DNA of 64,000 nucleotides from Pseudo-nitzschia pungens (GCA_037355855.1 CM074764.1:868001-932000); one strand, 5' to 3'; positions 10,228 to 22,378 are shown, counted from the first letter of the stretch. The notes: generated by a model from the sequence alone, not told the origin. Numbers and translations are program-made.

Positions 10228-12420
10228 TGTCTGGGTAATCGGTACCACAATTGGCGTGCGCCGGTGCTGCCTCTTCGGCTGCTATCGAAGACACAAGCTC
10301 CCGTTTGAGGCTGCGCCTCCGTTCCTGGCAATTCCACCCGTATTCGTCATTGTTGCTTCGAACGTCGGGAATAGCTGGTTACGTTATTGTTTGCTTGAGT
10401 GACTGATTGGTTGCTTGATTGAAACCCTTAGTATTCTGGATTTGTGATTTGTCCCACCGTCTGTGTTGTTAGTGGGTTTACAACAATGGTTATTGGTTGG
10501 ATGGATGGATGGATGGATGAATCGAATATTCTCGCTCGTTGATGACGATGATTGATTCATTCGTTTAGGAATTGAACTGGTGCAAATCTCGTTGGAAGGA
10601 GATTCGTGCGGCAACAATTCACCCTTTCATTAAGTATTTCAATTTTAATTTATCATTATTGTGATTATTACCGTACTTCTATTATCTTCTATTTGTTCTT
10701 GGATTCGATTCGACTGAGCAGGTCGTCCTGCCTGCCCAGCGCAGCAACGTAAATTGCACTAGCCGGTACCTAACGTTTTTTGACAAGCACGTTGCTAGCT
10801 TGGAAGTTTTCGGTTGTCTGGATCGTGCGGCGTGAGTACAATTGCCAAGCAGTTATATGGGCAGTGGCACGACGGGCGATATGACCGTTATTGCTGAACC
10901 TAACAGCAATGCTGGTCTCCGATAAGAGCATTATCATTATTAGAGTTAGAGTTCAAATGACTAGTAATCCCGCCAACGAACCAACGAAAGGAAAGGTCAT
11001 ACCAGGAGTCATACCGGTACGGTAAGGGTCATACAACATCTACAGTAATATCGTTCGTTTTTCGTTTTCTCAGTCCCCATCTAATGGATGCTCGATGACA
11101 ACAGACTAAGATTACAAGTAAGATTACTGTAAGGCTTACTTACATTAAACTTTCGAAGTGACTTGTACGCATAGCGAATCAATCGCGTTGTGTTTGAGAT
11201 TAAAACGATCTTTCTGGCGTCAGCACTTTTCGCCAGAATCTTTAGTCGACGAATCACGCCCAAACATTCTTAATTGTGCGAGTAAATACTGTTGGGCAAG
11301 ACACAGGTCACCGCAACTGCAGGATGCGGGTGGGGACACGCCCGCACCACCACGCGCACCACCTGTGAACTTGCCGCGCGCCGTGACGAGCACCACGACG
11401 TATGTGAGGAAGGTCCCAATGGTAGGTAGGTAAGTGTCACGAGAGGGCCAACAGCGCCTACCGTAGACGGGCACAATGCGGTGCCCGCACAAGGGACGCA
11501 GCCGCTACCGGGCACGGAGGTGCGGGACGATGCCTTCCCCATCTGCTCACCTCATTGTCCCTTGGCCAACACCAAGCTGACGACAATGAGGAGTGCTGTT
11601 CCCTGTGGGAGCGGATCAACAAAACTCCCGCCCGCCCACCCGGCAAGGACTCTCTGTGCACTGTACTAACCCTACATACCCCTACTACATAGGGGTCCCA
11701 CCCCGATTAGGGTTCGGGTTAGTGACTAGATAGCTACCGCGCACACGCGCGCACGCTATACCACACATTCGCCTAAAGCTTCGTCAATCCGCCATCACTA
11801 CAGAATAGACATAGTGTATACCACGTATGACCTAGTATAGACAAATGTGAGCACAGAGTACGTGCACTCCGAAGTTGACGTACACCCGAGACGGCGCCGG
11901 GGTATCCCATAGGATACTCGCACGTACGTAAATTACTTGAACATACCACTACAAATAGAATTAAAAGATTACTGTATTATTTTGAGAGAGACGATGCATC
12001 AGCTCCCGGGCAAGAAGAACTTTATCCGCCGATATCACGTCATGTTTTGTGGTTCTTGTTCTTCGTACTGCGTTCAAGGTAAGGTTACTTGTAGGGTGTT
12101 TGGTGTTTCAGCAGGAACCAGATCAAAAAATTAATAATAGAAGTACTTCTTAATCATGATAATTACCCCTCAGTGTTCACAAAATCTTAGTCATAAAAGA
12201 TCAAGTTGAAGAAGATCTCACAAAATCGTGATTTCGAAGAACATTGTGTCTCGATAGATTTGCGGTGTCCTGTATCCAACGAAAATCATAATAGTAAGTA
12301 CAGACAAGTTCCAAACAAAATGGAACGCAAGAACCGTCGAATCGAATCGAATTTATATTTTTCGCACCGAAAAAGATTGCTCATCCCGAGCTTTCATGCG
12401 GACCTTGCAACAGAGCCACG
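10228..12420. other. Long intergenic region, no gene recognised
   Basis: It includes a GGAT tetranucleotide run near 10499-10525 and a GC-rich block at about 11290-11690 with several antisense-overlapping open frames that do not resemble proteins. Near 11706 there is an isolated TTAGGG-like pair and near 11738 a CGCGCACACGCGCGCACGC run. The final 100 bases lead into the gene at 12421. Confidence 0.4.
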
Positions 12421-13904
12421 ATGAATAAACTCTCGCTCGCCTTGCTATTTTGCATCGCATCGAGCCGATCCCTGGCTTCGGCTCTCTTCCTCAAACACAA
12501 AGGTCCCTTTGGGGATCTCAAGGTAGGCGTCATCCGCCTCGATGGCTGGGGCAACGAGCTGACGACCGGCACTGGCAATTCCACCTACGTCCCCATTCGC
12601 GGCGACGTGGATGACAATCGCAGCTTCGAAAAGAGCAAGTTCAGCGTGGTGGCCACCATCGCCGAGGACTGCACGTGGGAATCCCTCAAGGACCCAACGC
12701 TATGGGATGACAAGAAACATCTTAACAAGATCCGAGACAGCGTGGCCGATGCCTTTCACACTCTCATGAAGAACGACGTGGACGTGATCTTGTCGAACTG
12801 TGGCCTCTTCATGTGGTTGCACTCTAAGGGGATTGCCACGCCGGCCATGGACATGGCGCTCAAAAGGCAGCGGTTTAGGAAGAAGCCGCGCCCAATAGTC
12901 TCCCTCTCGACGCTGACCACCCTCCCGACCAACCTCGCAATGTACGGACTTGGTGACGACCAGCGAGCGGCAATCGCCAACAGTGAACAGAAGGCATCCA
13001 AAGCGGTCATTAGTTGTCTTCACTTCCAACGAAAAGTCCTGTCTCGCCTATACTGAACAAAACTGAACAACTGAAGGGAACCAACATTTTCGTGCACAGC
13101 GATCCGAAGGCGAAGAAGGCCAATGGCGGTATCCTCGTAGTCGGATTGGACAAAGACGACGTCGTCGGGACTGGAAAGGTCAACGGATTCGAGATCGTCA
13201 GCGACGGCACATCAGCCTTCTACGACGTTCTGAATCCCTCAATCAAAAAAGTTGCAAAAGCTGTCAAGAAACAATACCCCAACGTGGCCCTGGGAATTGT
13301 GGAATGCACCGAGGTAGGGGCCTACACGGACACGATTCGCGAAGAACTCGAGGTGCCCGTCCTCGATCCCATCATCATGGCAACCAACCTGATGAACAAG
13401 TTCATCGACCATGATTACCAGCAGCTCAGCCACGCCGAACGCCAGGACTACATCTCGGATGCCCTGTCGATCCCCGTCAATCCTCAAAGATCCTTGTATC
13501 GTTACATTGCCATGATTATATACTATACCGAGAAGAGACTCGAAAAGAAAACCTATCCCTGGCCATTTAGCAAAGCTCAAAAAAAGTACCACGACTTGCT
13601 CGATGGCAGCCTCAAGGGCGAGATCGTGAAGGAAGTGCTGAGGAAGGTTGTGAAGAGAGCAAAAGTCAAGGCGAAGGAAAAAATGATTGCCGATTTGAAG
13701 AGGACGTCCAGGTTCCAAGCAATTCTTTCCATTCTCGACCGCGCGAAAATGGCCTCCAAGATGAAAATGTATGAACGCGTAGAACACCTCATCGACGAGG
13801 AGGCGCCAGAAGTCCTCGAGAAGATCGTGAAGGAAGTGCTGGAGAATAAAGAAGAATTTGAGCTGGAGCGAGAAATCAAGGATAGCATGCTGGAACTGGT
13901 TTGA
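12421..13904 (+). CDS. Asp/Glu-racemase-fold protein with C-terminal helical extension, frame broken at 13012-13066
   Basis: The 5' part runs from ATG 12421 in one frame to about 13012 (198 residues). The 3' part runs in another frame to TGA 13902-13904. Residues 1-21 are a signal peptide ending LASA before LFL, which could also be a plastid-type site. The first part has the strand DVDVILSNCGLFMWL and the second the motif GIVECTEVGAYTDTIREELE followed by VPVLDPI. These match the two catalytic-Cys regions of the Asp/Glu/hydantoin racemase superfamily (one Cys in each half). Between the halves, a short middle-frame segment reads VFTSNEKS, which fits the expected strand, so two single extra bases (near 13012-13015 and 13037-13066) are the simplest repair. 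One missing base is the alternative. The last 140 residues are Lys/Glu-rich helices not found in bacterial racemases. The substrate is unknown. Confidence 0.65.
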
Positions 13905-15334
13905 TTCCATGTCCTTACCCTCTTTAAAAGGAAAAAAAATACCGTGCTACTTTGCGATCCATATAGAAAGCCAAAAACCAAAGAAAGTATCTCGCGTACT
14001 CACTTGTCAACGCCATCTATCACTAATTTGAGCTGCATTGCAACCCAAATCCTCTGCAATAATGTGCTTTGCCATTCACAACGTTACTTCAGTATTTGCG
14101 AAAAAAAAGTGTCATTGATAAGGCTTTAAGAGTACGGCTTTAAGACTATGACTCGTTTCTTCTCGATAAATGATTTCACAGAAACGTAGTTTGGTTTCGG
14201 TTTCTTTTCATCTGACAAATTTACATTTTCTATTGGGGTTGCTTTGCAACTTCGAACAAGCTGTTCGTGATATTATACCGTGACTAGTACTGGATTGTTT
14301 TTGTATAAAGTGGATAGTAAACATTATTTGTTTGGGGCAGTAGTAATTACTCTGAATAAATTCGTTTCTTTCTCTCTTTCTACAAGCATTTCCAAAGACG
14401 GAATCTCTGTTGTTCTTCCTCGTCATCTTTTTTCAATCAATCTGGAGGAAGCCAGCAGAAAACTCTGATTGAACCAGGGGCCTTTGATGAAACCCTGTGA
14501 TCCTCCCACATCAAACTCTCACTGTGTTTGGTATTATTCTAGATTCTAATTTCCTAATAGTTGTTGCTTTTGTAGGTGGAGACACAAGAATCGACTTGCA
14601 CAGTAACAAGAAGGGTTTTCAGCTGGAGTCACCCAGGAACTTACCATCATCACCGTTTGAATTGTATTTCACCTGTCACAATTCATGATGTAGATGTTGT
14701 TATTGCTCATATTGCTACTATTGCCATCACGGGCGCTGCCGTGGCTGCTGCTATGCTACTTTGACTGTTAGACGTCACGCGAGACTTTCTTTAAAAAAAC
14801 CAATGGGTGTTGTTGTTTGTAAAAATTAACCCAAGTGAGGCGAGTTGAAAATTGTAGAGAGAAGAGTCCTCTCGTCTTTCAATAAGGATTGCACCAGCTG
14901 GTGTTCCTCTACTATTTTCTTGTTGCTATCTTAGTTGTGTTTGTTTCCCGAAAAACTTGGTTCTGGTGATGCTGTTTTGTTGAGCATGTTCATATTATTG
15001 TCAATAGTATAGTCATAACTAACCCTGCAAACCTGTACTGATTATGGCCAACCTCAAGCATAGGAGCTAGTTGAAGTACCCTCCATGAATTGATAAGAAT
15101 CTGATTCACCAATGAAAAGAACTACGTAGGATTACAGAATGTGAAATTGGACGAGAGTGCAATGTTGGGCACAACGTTCTAGTAGTTCGAATGGTTTTAC
15201 TGTTATCCGAGATCATCGAAAAGTGTTGTCGTCACTACTTGGTTTAAGTTTTAAAACAGTTGTCAGCCCATCCGAATTGAGTTGAACAAGTAATATAAAC
15301 CATATTCGCGTTGTGGTAGTAACGAAGGTAGAAT
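13905..15334. other. Intergenic region, no protein gene seen
   Basis: AT-rich with no ORF of convincing composition. The last 50 bases upstream of the tRNA halves contain TAATATAAACC near 15290, a possible TATA-like element for RNA polymerase III, and the leader sequence GGTAGAAT discussed with the tRNA. Confidence 0.4.
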
Positions 15335-15411
15335 ATCAGAAGATTCCGGGTTCGATTCCCGGGAGGGTTTGTGACGACCCTTTGGCCCAACGGAAAGGCG
15401 TCTGACTACGA
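15335..15411 (+). tRNA. Candidate circularly permuted tRNA-Arg(ACG)
   Basis: The two halves of a tRNA-Arg are present in reversed order. The 3' half comes first: A38 at 15335, anticodon-stem strand TCAGA 15336-15340, variable region 15341-15345, T arm CCGGG-TTCGATT-CCCGG 15346-15362 and acceptor strand GAGGGTT 15363-15369. After a six-base spacer (15370-15375) comes the 5' half: acceptor GACCCTT 15376-15382, TG, D arm GCCC...GGC, then TCTGA and the loop CTACGA ending at 15411, anticodon ACG at 15408-15410. All seven acceptor pairs form (two are G-U), and the anticodon stem pairs perfectly across the halves. The leader GTAG at 15328-15331 can pair with CTAC of the anticodon loop, as intron bases do in pre-tRNA. 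No ordinary 5' half upstream or 3' half downstream was found. Maturation would need circularisation at the anticodon loop and removal of the spacer. Confidence 0.75.
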
Positions 15412-16176
15412 AAGGTCGACTTTCCGACAGAACGGAACATTTTGCTTCGAAATCATTTCCAACCTGCATTATTTTTTTTGTTCTCCTCAGAATCGATTCT
15501 GGAAAGCGAGATTTTACTGTGCACCGGAACATCGCTACCCACTCGTGCGCCACAGATTGTGCCAAGTAGGATAAGGAGTCAAACTAATGCACTAATTCAA
15601 GACAACCAATCAAAGTGCCAATCCCACTGACCGTCGTCATCACACAACCCTTTTCCTCTCTACAACGGTTACGGTCCCTGTCCTCCCACAGATACTTTAC
15701 TCAGACCGACTGGGGCAGCCTTCATATACCAGCGGTGTGCCATCGCTGTAGCGGGCAAGATCTATTTCAACCAAGGTAGTCACCTTTCGTCCAATCGCTA
15801 GGAGAACGTCCTGTTGTGTTGAAAGCCATTGCTGGTAACAGAGAAAACGAAGTCGACTGCATCTCACACTGCACCGGGCACTGGCACTGAGGAAAACAAC
15901 CGAACAAGAATAGTTCTGCAATGAAAAGCCTTCGAGACGGGACTCTAGGTGAATACCGAGTGGTTGGGCTCCTTCAAATCTGCCTTCTGCTCTGGGAACA
16001 TCCGATCGTACACTATGCAATATTCCTCTTACGTACTGCAACGTTGACAAACCAGCGATTGCGATGGTTAGCATCCGTCTAAAACGCGTTCATTCGGACC
16101 CCTTTAATGTTCCTTTGCGCCATATCAATCGTGAGCGAGCAAGACAAAATTCAGAATCTCATCTTTGTAGCATGTA
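15412..16176. other. Intergenic region with T-run; one weak open frame
   Basis: The bases after 15411 form a hairpin (GAAAG, loop, CTTTC at 15410-15424). T-runs follow at 15440 and 15473-15480 that could end an RNA polymerase III transcript. A minus-strand frame with ATG at 16074 and length 125 codons has some protein-like stretches, but I could not tie it to any family. Confidence 0.4.
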
Positions 16177-16249
16177 GGGGGTTTGGCGCAGTTGGTAGCG
16201 CGTGTGCTTAGCATGCACAAGGTCGCCGGTTCGATTCCGGCAATCTCCA
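16177..16249 (+). tRNA. tRNA-Ala(AGC)
   Basis: The cloverleaf is complete, 73 nt with discriminator A. The acceptor GGGGGTT pairs with AATCTCC using two G-U pairs. Anticodon loop TTAGCAT, T arm GCCGG-TTCGATT-CCGGC. A near-identical copy lies at 56302. Confidence 0.95.
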
Positions 16250-16531
16250 TTTTGAATTGTGTTTGGTTTTCCTTTTCCTTTTTGGAGTATCATGGTGAAC
16301 CGTAGGGCAAGGGAAATAACCGTACTCCCGGAAGCTCTGATGCCCTCTGATGCTCGCTGACGCCGTTATTTCGATAACATATCTTAAGCATGCCACCGTT
16401 TCGGCCTGTTTGGTATGACTATTCACGTTACTGTACGGTACTTCGGAAAAACGTACACTGAGGACAAACACTAAATTTTCGCCGGCGGCACGGAGACTTC
16501 TGTCAACAAAGAAAATCTTGGTGCAAAAAGC

Positions 16532-16604
16532 TTCCGATACAGGGACTCGAACCCTGGTATCCTGCGTGAAAGGCAAGTATGCTAACCACCTACATCATAT
16601 CGGA
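16532..16604 (-). tRNA. tRNA-Glu(UUC)
   Basis: On the minus strand the acceptor TCCGATA (16604-16598) pairs with TATCGGA. The anticodon loop is CTTTCAC and the T arm is CAGGG-TTCGAGT-CCCTG. It is 73 nt without intron and followed by AAGC. Confidence 0.93.
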
Positions 16605-16617
16605 GAAGCATGGGGCA

Positions 16618-16663
16618 TGCCTTGACTGTGAATCGAACACAGGACCTTCAGATCGCTAAGTTG

Positions 16664-16696
<33 letters not shown>

Positions 16697-16701
16697 AAGG
16701 C
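16618..16701 (-). tRNA. tRNA-Phe(GAA) with 11-nt intron
   Basis: The minus strand reads acceptor GCCTTGA at 16701 and TCAAGGC at the end, anticodon stem CAGA/TCTG and loop CTGAAG-A. Eleven bases (16654-16664) are inserted between positions 37 and 38, the canonical eukaryotic tRNA intron site. Without them the molecule is a normal 73-nt tRNA-Phe. Confidence 0.93.
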
Positions 16702-18938
16702 ACTACTCCGTTGACCGAAGCAGAGCAACCAACAAGTTAAATACTCATCCAACAGGTTGGGATGTCTCAACCGAAATGCCTACCACTGATTGTTGCAAAG
16801 AAAACTCGACTTTCGACCGGGTTTCTACTTGCGCTAAAATGATAGCGTTTCCATAGGAGCCAAGGCAATGCCCTCGTCATCATTCCTGTCTGCCTTGTTC
16901 TCTTCTTGCATCCATTGGATGTTCAAAGCGAAAAAAGACGAAACAACGCGGACAATTGTGCGTCTTGTTCAGAGTTCCTTCTCTAAATCTGTGATATTCA
17001 CGAGCACGGACTTGGTGTGTTCGCCGAGTTTTCTGGGATTCTTACTATTCGCAAGGCGATCGCCGACTTTGTTTGTTTTCGACCCAATTACATATTGGAG
17101 TGACTTGCTTCGTTTCAGTCGACGTCGTTTCCTCTCCGGATTTGTTTGACGCACTGGTGACTTTTCTTTTGCTCGCGATCGTCTTCGCATCGGTTCACCT
17201 GATACGGCATCTTGTTATTTCCTCATTGTGGACCGAAGATCCAGTGGATGAAGTCGTTGCACTCGGAATGGTAACATGACAGTATGATCGTGGGACAATG
17301 ACTTTTACCACAGAAGTTGAGTCATACCAATATTCTACCTACAAGTAAGGGTAGTACGAGGTAAACCTTACTTGTATTCTGAATTCTGAGTTGTTTCTCG
17401 ACAATTCAAAATGTCACAATACAGTAATTACGGTAAGATTTACCGTAATCTTACGCGTACCGTATTGGTCGAAGCTGTGCGATGAGTAAGGGTACGGTAA
17501 GGTTACTGAGTAAGGTTATGACCGTATTGAGTACTCGTATGAGTATGGGATCGTTTTTCGCGCGCGTCATGGCTGTGAGCCTCCTGGGTACACTGATACG
17601 TACTCGTCCTACTAGTACTAGGACTACCGTGCTACTACTACTAGTACTCCTACGGTACTAATAGTTGATGGTCCTCAAGCTCCTTCTTGAGAGCTCATCA
17701 ACAAAACCAACCTGGTTCAAATGAAAAGTCGCATTTTGATATGTATGACAATGAATGAGAGTCTCTTTATGATGATGAGTGCTCTTCTTTGCACGTAAAG
17801 TAGTACTAGTACCAGGAACACCAGCAGATCCGTAGAAGTAGTTAATAAAATGTACTGCTACTACTAGTAGTAGTAGTACCACTAGTACTAGTACCATCCT
17901 AGAGACAGAAAGATTTTCCATTGAAGAGTGTTCTTCTTCTTCTTCTTTCCTCACGTTACTCACGTTATTATTGTGAAAAGGTTTTGCATTTTTCCCGTTC
18001 TGGCACGCACCGAAGTAACATGGCACCAAATTAACCTGAAGCAGAGGAAATTGGATATATGAAGTACTAGAAAATAAGACACAGCATAGTACTAGTGCTC
18101 CTGTCCACCCTGCTATCTAAATTATTGAACATAGCAAGAACCTCAAAGTTGCCATGGTTAGTACTGTTAGGAGGCAATTCAAGTTTTCTTGTCTAGTACT
18201 ATGATGGTGGTTACGCAATTCAGTTTTCTTCTCTAATTTGCAAATGGCTTTCAGATGATCCTAGTGGTACTTTTCATTTTGTCTAGTACCACACAGAGCC
18301 CAATAGCGTTGTAACTTTTTTGTTGCCTCCAGAATTCAACCAGAAAACGCAATTTGAATTATTTTACTAGTAGTACTACTAGTAGGGGGGGAGCGGTATT
18401 TCTTGGTTAGCGGTTGTTCCCTGTTCGAAAAAAGAAAAAGAATGAATCACTGGATGGATCTGTCTCATTTCTGCTCACCTACTTGTAGTTCTCTCTTTCA
18501 ACACTATGGTTAGATAAAGAAGAACGCAGCTGCATCGATTTTTGCTTGTTCTTCCCTACACGCACTACTTTTAATAGCTACTAGTAGTCGTCAATATTTA
18601 TCAAAATACGATACAAAGAGAAGGAGAAGATAAAAGATGACGCGGAATTCATACCGGTATGATACACAACATCTCTCTATCACCATCACAGCCTTTTGTA
18701 TTCCAAATTATTCGCTAGTACTATACCAGGTATGCACAAGCAGGAGGAAGATCAATCGATGAAACTCCAAACTCGCTCTTTTTGTATGCCTTCGTCGTGC
18801 CTCGAAGATCCGTCTTCGCGGTCCATGCCACCAGCACACAATACACAACGTCCGAGCGTTTGATGCTCCCGCGGGATATGGTAAATCTTCGGGACGGTGC
18901 CAGTACCAAGCCGTGCTGATGTATCGAGTTTGCTCCTT
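16702..18938. other. Long intergenic region rich in ACTAGT/TAC microsatellites
   Basis: It contains dense short palindromic TAGTAGTACTAG-type runs (17600-17660, 17805-17895, 18360-18385) and several GTAAGGTTAC words (17345-17520). Between 16868 and 17279 two overlapping plus-strand frames together resemble a small membrane protein, but neither alone convinces me. Confidence 0.45.
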
Positions 18939-19862
18939 CTAGCAGCTCTCGTAGCTTGCGGCCGATTCGACCCGGCAGACGGATTCAGAATTTTTGCCGC
19001 GGCTCGCGTTACCGTGGACTTCGTTTTCGTTTTCGACATCGTCGTTGTCGTCGTCGTCGTCATCGTCGTCGTCGCTCTCGTCGGTATCGCGGTCCGAAGC
19101 GCACGGTGTCGCGCTTCGGTTTCCCCACAAAACTGCGGTGCCCACTGCCAGCAACGCGTATGCCACGGCCGAAGCCAGCGAGCAAATCCCACCGGCGTCC
19201 AGGGAGCACCGGAACCTCCCGGAACGGCAGAATTGCTGCTTCTGGTCGTCCGACGACGTCGAGTACATGACCGGCGATGCCAGCACCACGCAAAACGTCC
19301 CGCACTGCAGGAGCGCCGCCACCGTCCAGGCAGCGGAAGCGGCCGAGCGTCGGAATCGCCGACATCTCGGCAACACCGCGAGCAGGAAAACCGCCAGCAA
19401 GCCGAACCCCGGTGCCAGGATGGAGCAATACCGGGCCACGACCCACACATCGACATTTCCGTGCGCGGTTCCTTCGAGGGGATCCTTGTTGTTGCTGGAG
19501 AGCCACTGGTAATCCGTGTACTCGTCGCAGTAGCTGAAACACAGGGGATCCTTCTTCAGGATGCCGTTCCCGGTGGGATTCCCCATGGAATAGCGAAACA
19601 GTCCGACGCCCGCTCGTGGAAAATACTCGAACGGGTTGCAGAATACCGTTGCAACGGCCGCTGTTTCGCCCTCCAGAATGAATTCCTCGTCCGCGATATC
19701 CAGTTCTTGGTACGAAAAGAATGCACACGAGAATATCGACAGGACCGAAGAGGCAATAGCGACGGCCGCGACCAGGAGCAGCAGCCACTTATAGAAGGTA
19801 CGATTGCTCCCTGATCGGGAGACTCTCTTCTTGCAGCCGATCGTTGGTTTGCTTTCCATCAT
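18939..19862 (-). CDS. Four-pass (tetraspan-like) membrane protein with acidic tail
   Basis: ATG at 19862, TAG at 18939-18941, 307 residues, no intron. Hydrophobic segments lie near residues 25-47 (WLLLLVAAVAIASSVLSIFSCAF), then YCSILAPGFGLLAVFLLAVLP, AAWTVAALLQCGTFCVVLASPV and GGICSLASAVAYALLAVGTAVLW. The first extracellular loop has Cys residues (FCNPFEYFP, CFSYCDEY) and the second FCRSGRFRCSL, a claudin/tetraspan-like arrangement. The tail after the last helix is an Asp/Glu run (about 16 acidic residues) followed by a Ser/Asn-rich end. I believe diatoms have expanded families of such four-pass proteins. The function is unknown. The neighbours on both sides are long gene-poor stretches. Confidence 0.7.
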   Translation of the reverse strand: MMESKPTIGCKKRVSRSGSNRTFYKWLLLLVAAVAIASSVLSIFSCAFFSYQELDIADEEFILEGETAAVATVFCNPFEYFPRAGVGLFRYSMGNPTGNGILKKDPLCFSYCDEYTDYQWLSSNNKDPLEGTAHGNVDVWVVARYCSILAPGFGLLAVFLLAVLPRCRRFRRSAASAAWTVAALLQCGTFCVVLASPVMYSTSSDDQKQQFCRSGRFRCSLDAGGICSLASAVAYALLAVGTAVLWGNRSATPCASDRDTDESDDDDDDDDDNDDVENENEVHGNASRGKNSESVCRVESAASYESC

Positions 19863-21428
19863 GGTTGTTGGTATGGTAGGAAGGTTTTTCTCTCCAATCA
19901 ATCGATACCGTTGCGAATAATTCTGTTGTTTCCTTTTGTTTTTCGTATCCGATCGTGTCCTGTTCGGGTATTGGCTACTATTCTGAGATGCGGCGTATAT
20001 TAATTTACTCTATCGGCTATGCATGTTGATTTGGAAGAGCATTGAGATATATCCCTCCGAGCTCCAATCTCAATTATTGTGTTCTTCGACGCTGTGATGG
20101 ATGACAGATCCCTTCCGTTTTTCTTTTGGTGTCTCAAAAGTGGCGATGAAACTTGTCGTCCGACGCGCGCCCAGGCACCCGCAATTTTACAATAACTCGA
20201 ACGCTATTACAATACATACGACGAAGTAAGTACTATTAGTACTAGTAATTAACCTTACTTCAAAATATTGTGCAGTACGATTACTACCGTAGTACTTCGC
20301 ATCGTAAGAGAATGGGTGTGCAGCAACACCACAAAAAAGTATGAGGCAAGAAACAACAGGAGGCACCAGTCAGTCTGCTCCCACTATTTGCCCACCCATT
20401 GTCCTTGTTGGCCAACCCCAAGCCATAGCAAAAGGGTGGATGTACTACACAAGGAGGAGATGGAATCACAAGAAGCTAACAACAAGCATCACCACCACCA
20501 GCACTCCTCACTTGTTGGGATGAGGAGCCATCAATACTAGTAGTACTAGTAGTACTAGTAGTAGTAGTAGCAAGAAGGCAAGCAACAAGAATAAATTCTT
20601 GATGGTGGGAAAGGAGGTGCCTCGTCAGAGCTGCAGCAGGATATCATGATGATGTTGGTTTTCTTCTTGCCTGAAAATCGATTGTGATTTTGACTTTTTG
20701 AATTTTTTTTGAAATCAATCAGCGAATCTTTGACGTTAACTTACTGGTACGTAAACCGAAGGGTAATAATATTACTTCACGTGACGGTTTCATCTCTAAG
20801 ATCTTACTCACACTAATCTTAGTTTTGAAACTGCGAACCAAGTTCGAAGAGCTAACTCGTGAGACCGGGAGAGCGGCGATTAACGATCGTCGGTTGGTTC
20901 TGCACTTCATGGAACATTTTTTCTTTCTGCTTCTGGACATTACATAAACCTTACAGTGTAGTCCCAGTTGGTGGGATACTTGGTATCAAAGAACAGTAAT
21001 CTTATTGATTCGTACTAATATTATAAATAAATAAGCAGTATTTACAGTATTTCATTATTTCTTCACCAGTATGAATAAGTTCAACGGAGTTTCGCAAAGA
21101 TTGATTCATAGGAGAAGAATGGTTGCAACCCACATTGAAGTTGCAGTACAATTTGAAGACTAATTACTAATTATCGGTAGGTACCGCGTATATGTTTTAT
21201 TTTGGCCAAGTAATTATGAATAAGCCATTGCAATCTCAAGAAAAAAGTGAGAATATTACTTAATGCTCTCTGCATTCGAATTCGACCTACACAATAAATC
21301 GAACAAATATTCGAAATACAAGAAAATCGGCGCGACTTATAAGTAACGATCTGGAAAAACATTCGCTGTAATCGAATTACGATTCTGTAGAGATAAACTC
21401 ACCTTTTTCTCATCAATCAAAAAAGACC
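19863..21428. other. Intergenic region, microsatellite-rich
   Basis: A run of ACTAGTAGTACTAGT lies at 20535-20570. Around 20230-20290 and 20740-20830 are GTAAGG/CCTTAC words. I see no gene. The last 60 bases hold an ATCAATC-type leader before the start at 21429. Confidence 0.4.
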
Positions 21429-22339
21429 ATGAAATCGTTGAATCTCAATCTATCAATATCAATATCAATATCAATATCAATATCCATGTCATCCGGCCCA
21501 GGGATGCATCAGAACTCACAACTCGCAAACACTTTGGGTCACCATTCACAATACGGTAATGCACAGCCCGCAACTCAAAATCTAATCTTTTTCAGAATCC
21601 TTAAGGTAAACCAGCAACTGCAACTGCCTCTACAACTACAACTGCCTCTACAACTACAACCCATGCCTACCAATTCCTCCGCAAACCACTCCCACCAAGC
21701 AGCCATGACACAGCCCCTTCACCAGGAACAACCGGGACAGGACCGCCCCAACAAGTGCTGCCGGTGTGGCTCCTGGCGTTGCGACGGCAGCGAATCCAAT
21801 CACCACGGCAGCGAAAAATCCGAACCCGGCGGAACCGATTCCACCTGGACGGTCTACGGCCTCAACAATCGGGGATGCGTTTCGGTGCTGGGTGGCAATT
21901 TTGCGACCGCGAACCACTGCTTCGAAATGGCCCTGGAGGAACACAAGCACATCGGAGAGCGGGAAGCAGCTGCGGAAGCGGCATCACTGCGTTGCCCGTG
22001 TCACTGCCATTTCGAAAGCACCGGTCTCTCGGCACGGGACGACGAAGGCGACGTTTGTTCCATGGCGGATGGCGACGCGCAATGGTCCCACCGCAGCGAC
22101 TTCGGCGACGACTACAACGATTCCGATTTCGATTTCGACTACGACTACGACTACGAGAACGATAACGATCACGACGATTACGACTACGATAACGACTACG
22201 ACTACGACATGGACGTGGAGTATTCGTTCCACGAGGCATTCTCCACCGATTCTGTCTCGCTCGACCAGGTTCGAATCCAGCGATTGACCACCACGTCGAC
22301 CGTGAGGATCCCTTCCTTTGCCGGGAAGGAGGACTACCG

Positions 22340-22378
<39 letters not shown>

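Noticed and set aside
11700..11725. Telomere-like TTAGGGTTCGGGTTAG
   Set aside because: Only two imperfect units; not an array.
13054..13066. Two stop codons TGA (13054-13056 and 13064-13066) as programmed +1 sites skipping T
   Set aside because: This would discard the VFTSNEKS segment that fits the racemase fold; extra bases upstream explain the locus better.
15697..16074. 125-codon minus-strand frame
   Set aside because: Some Cys-containing stretches look protein-like but there is no family match, no intron signals and no supporting context.
16868..17279. Two overlapping frames that could be a small membrane protein with a +1 shift
   Set aside because: Neither part shows a recognisable motif and the region is otherwise intergenic in character.
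22262..22280. GGTTCGAATCC B-box-like sequence
   Set aside because: Inside the TPR-like coding region with no cloverleaf around it.
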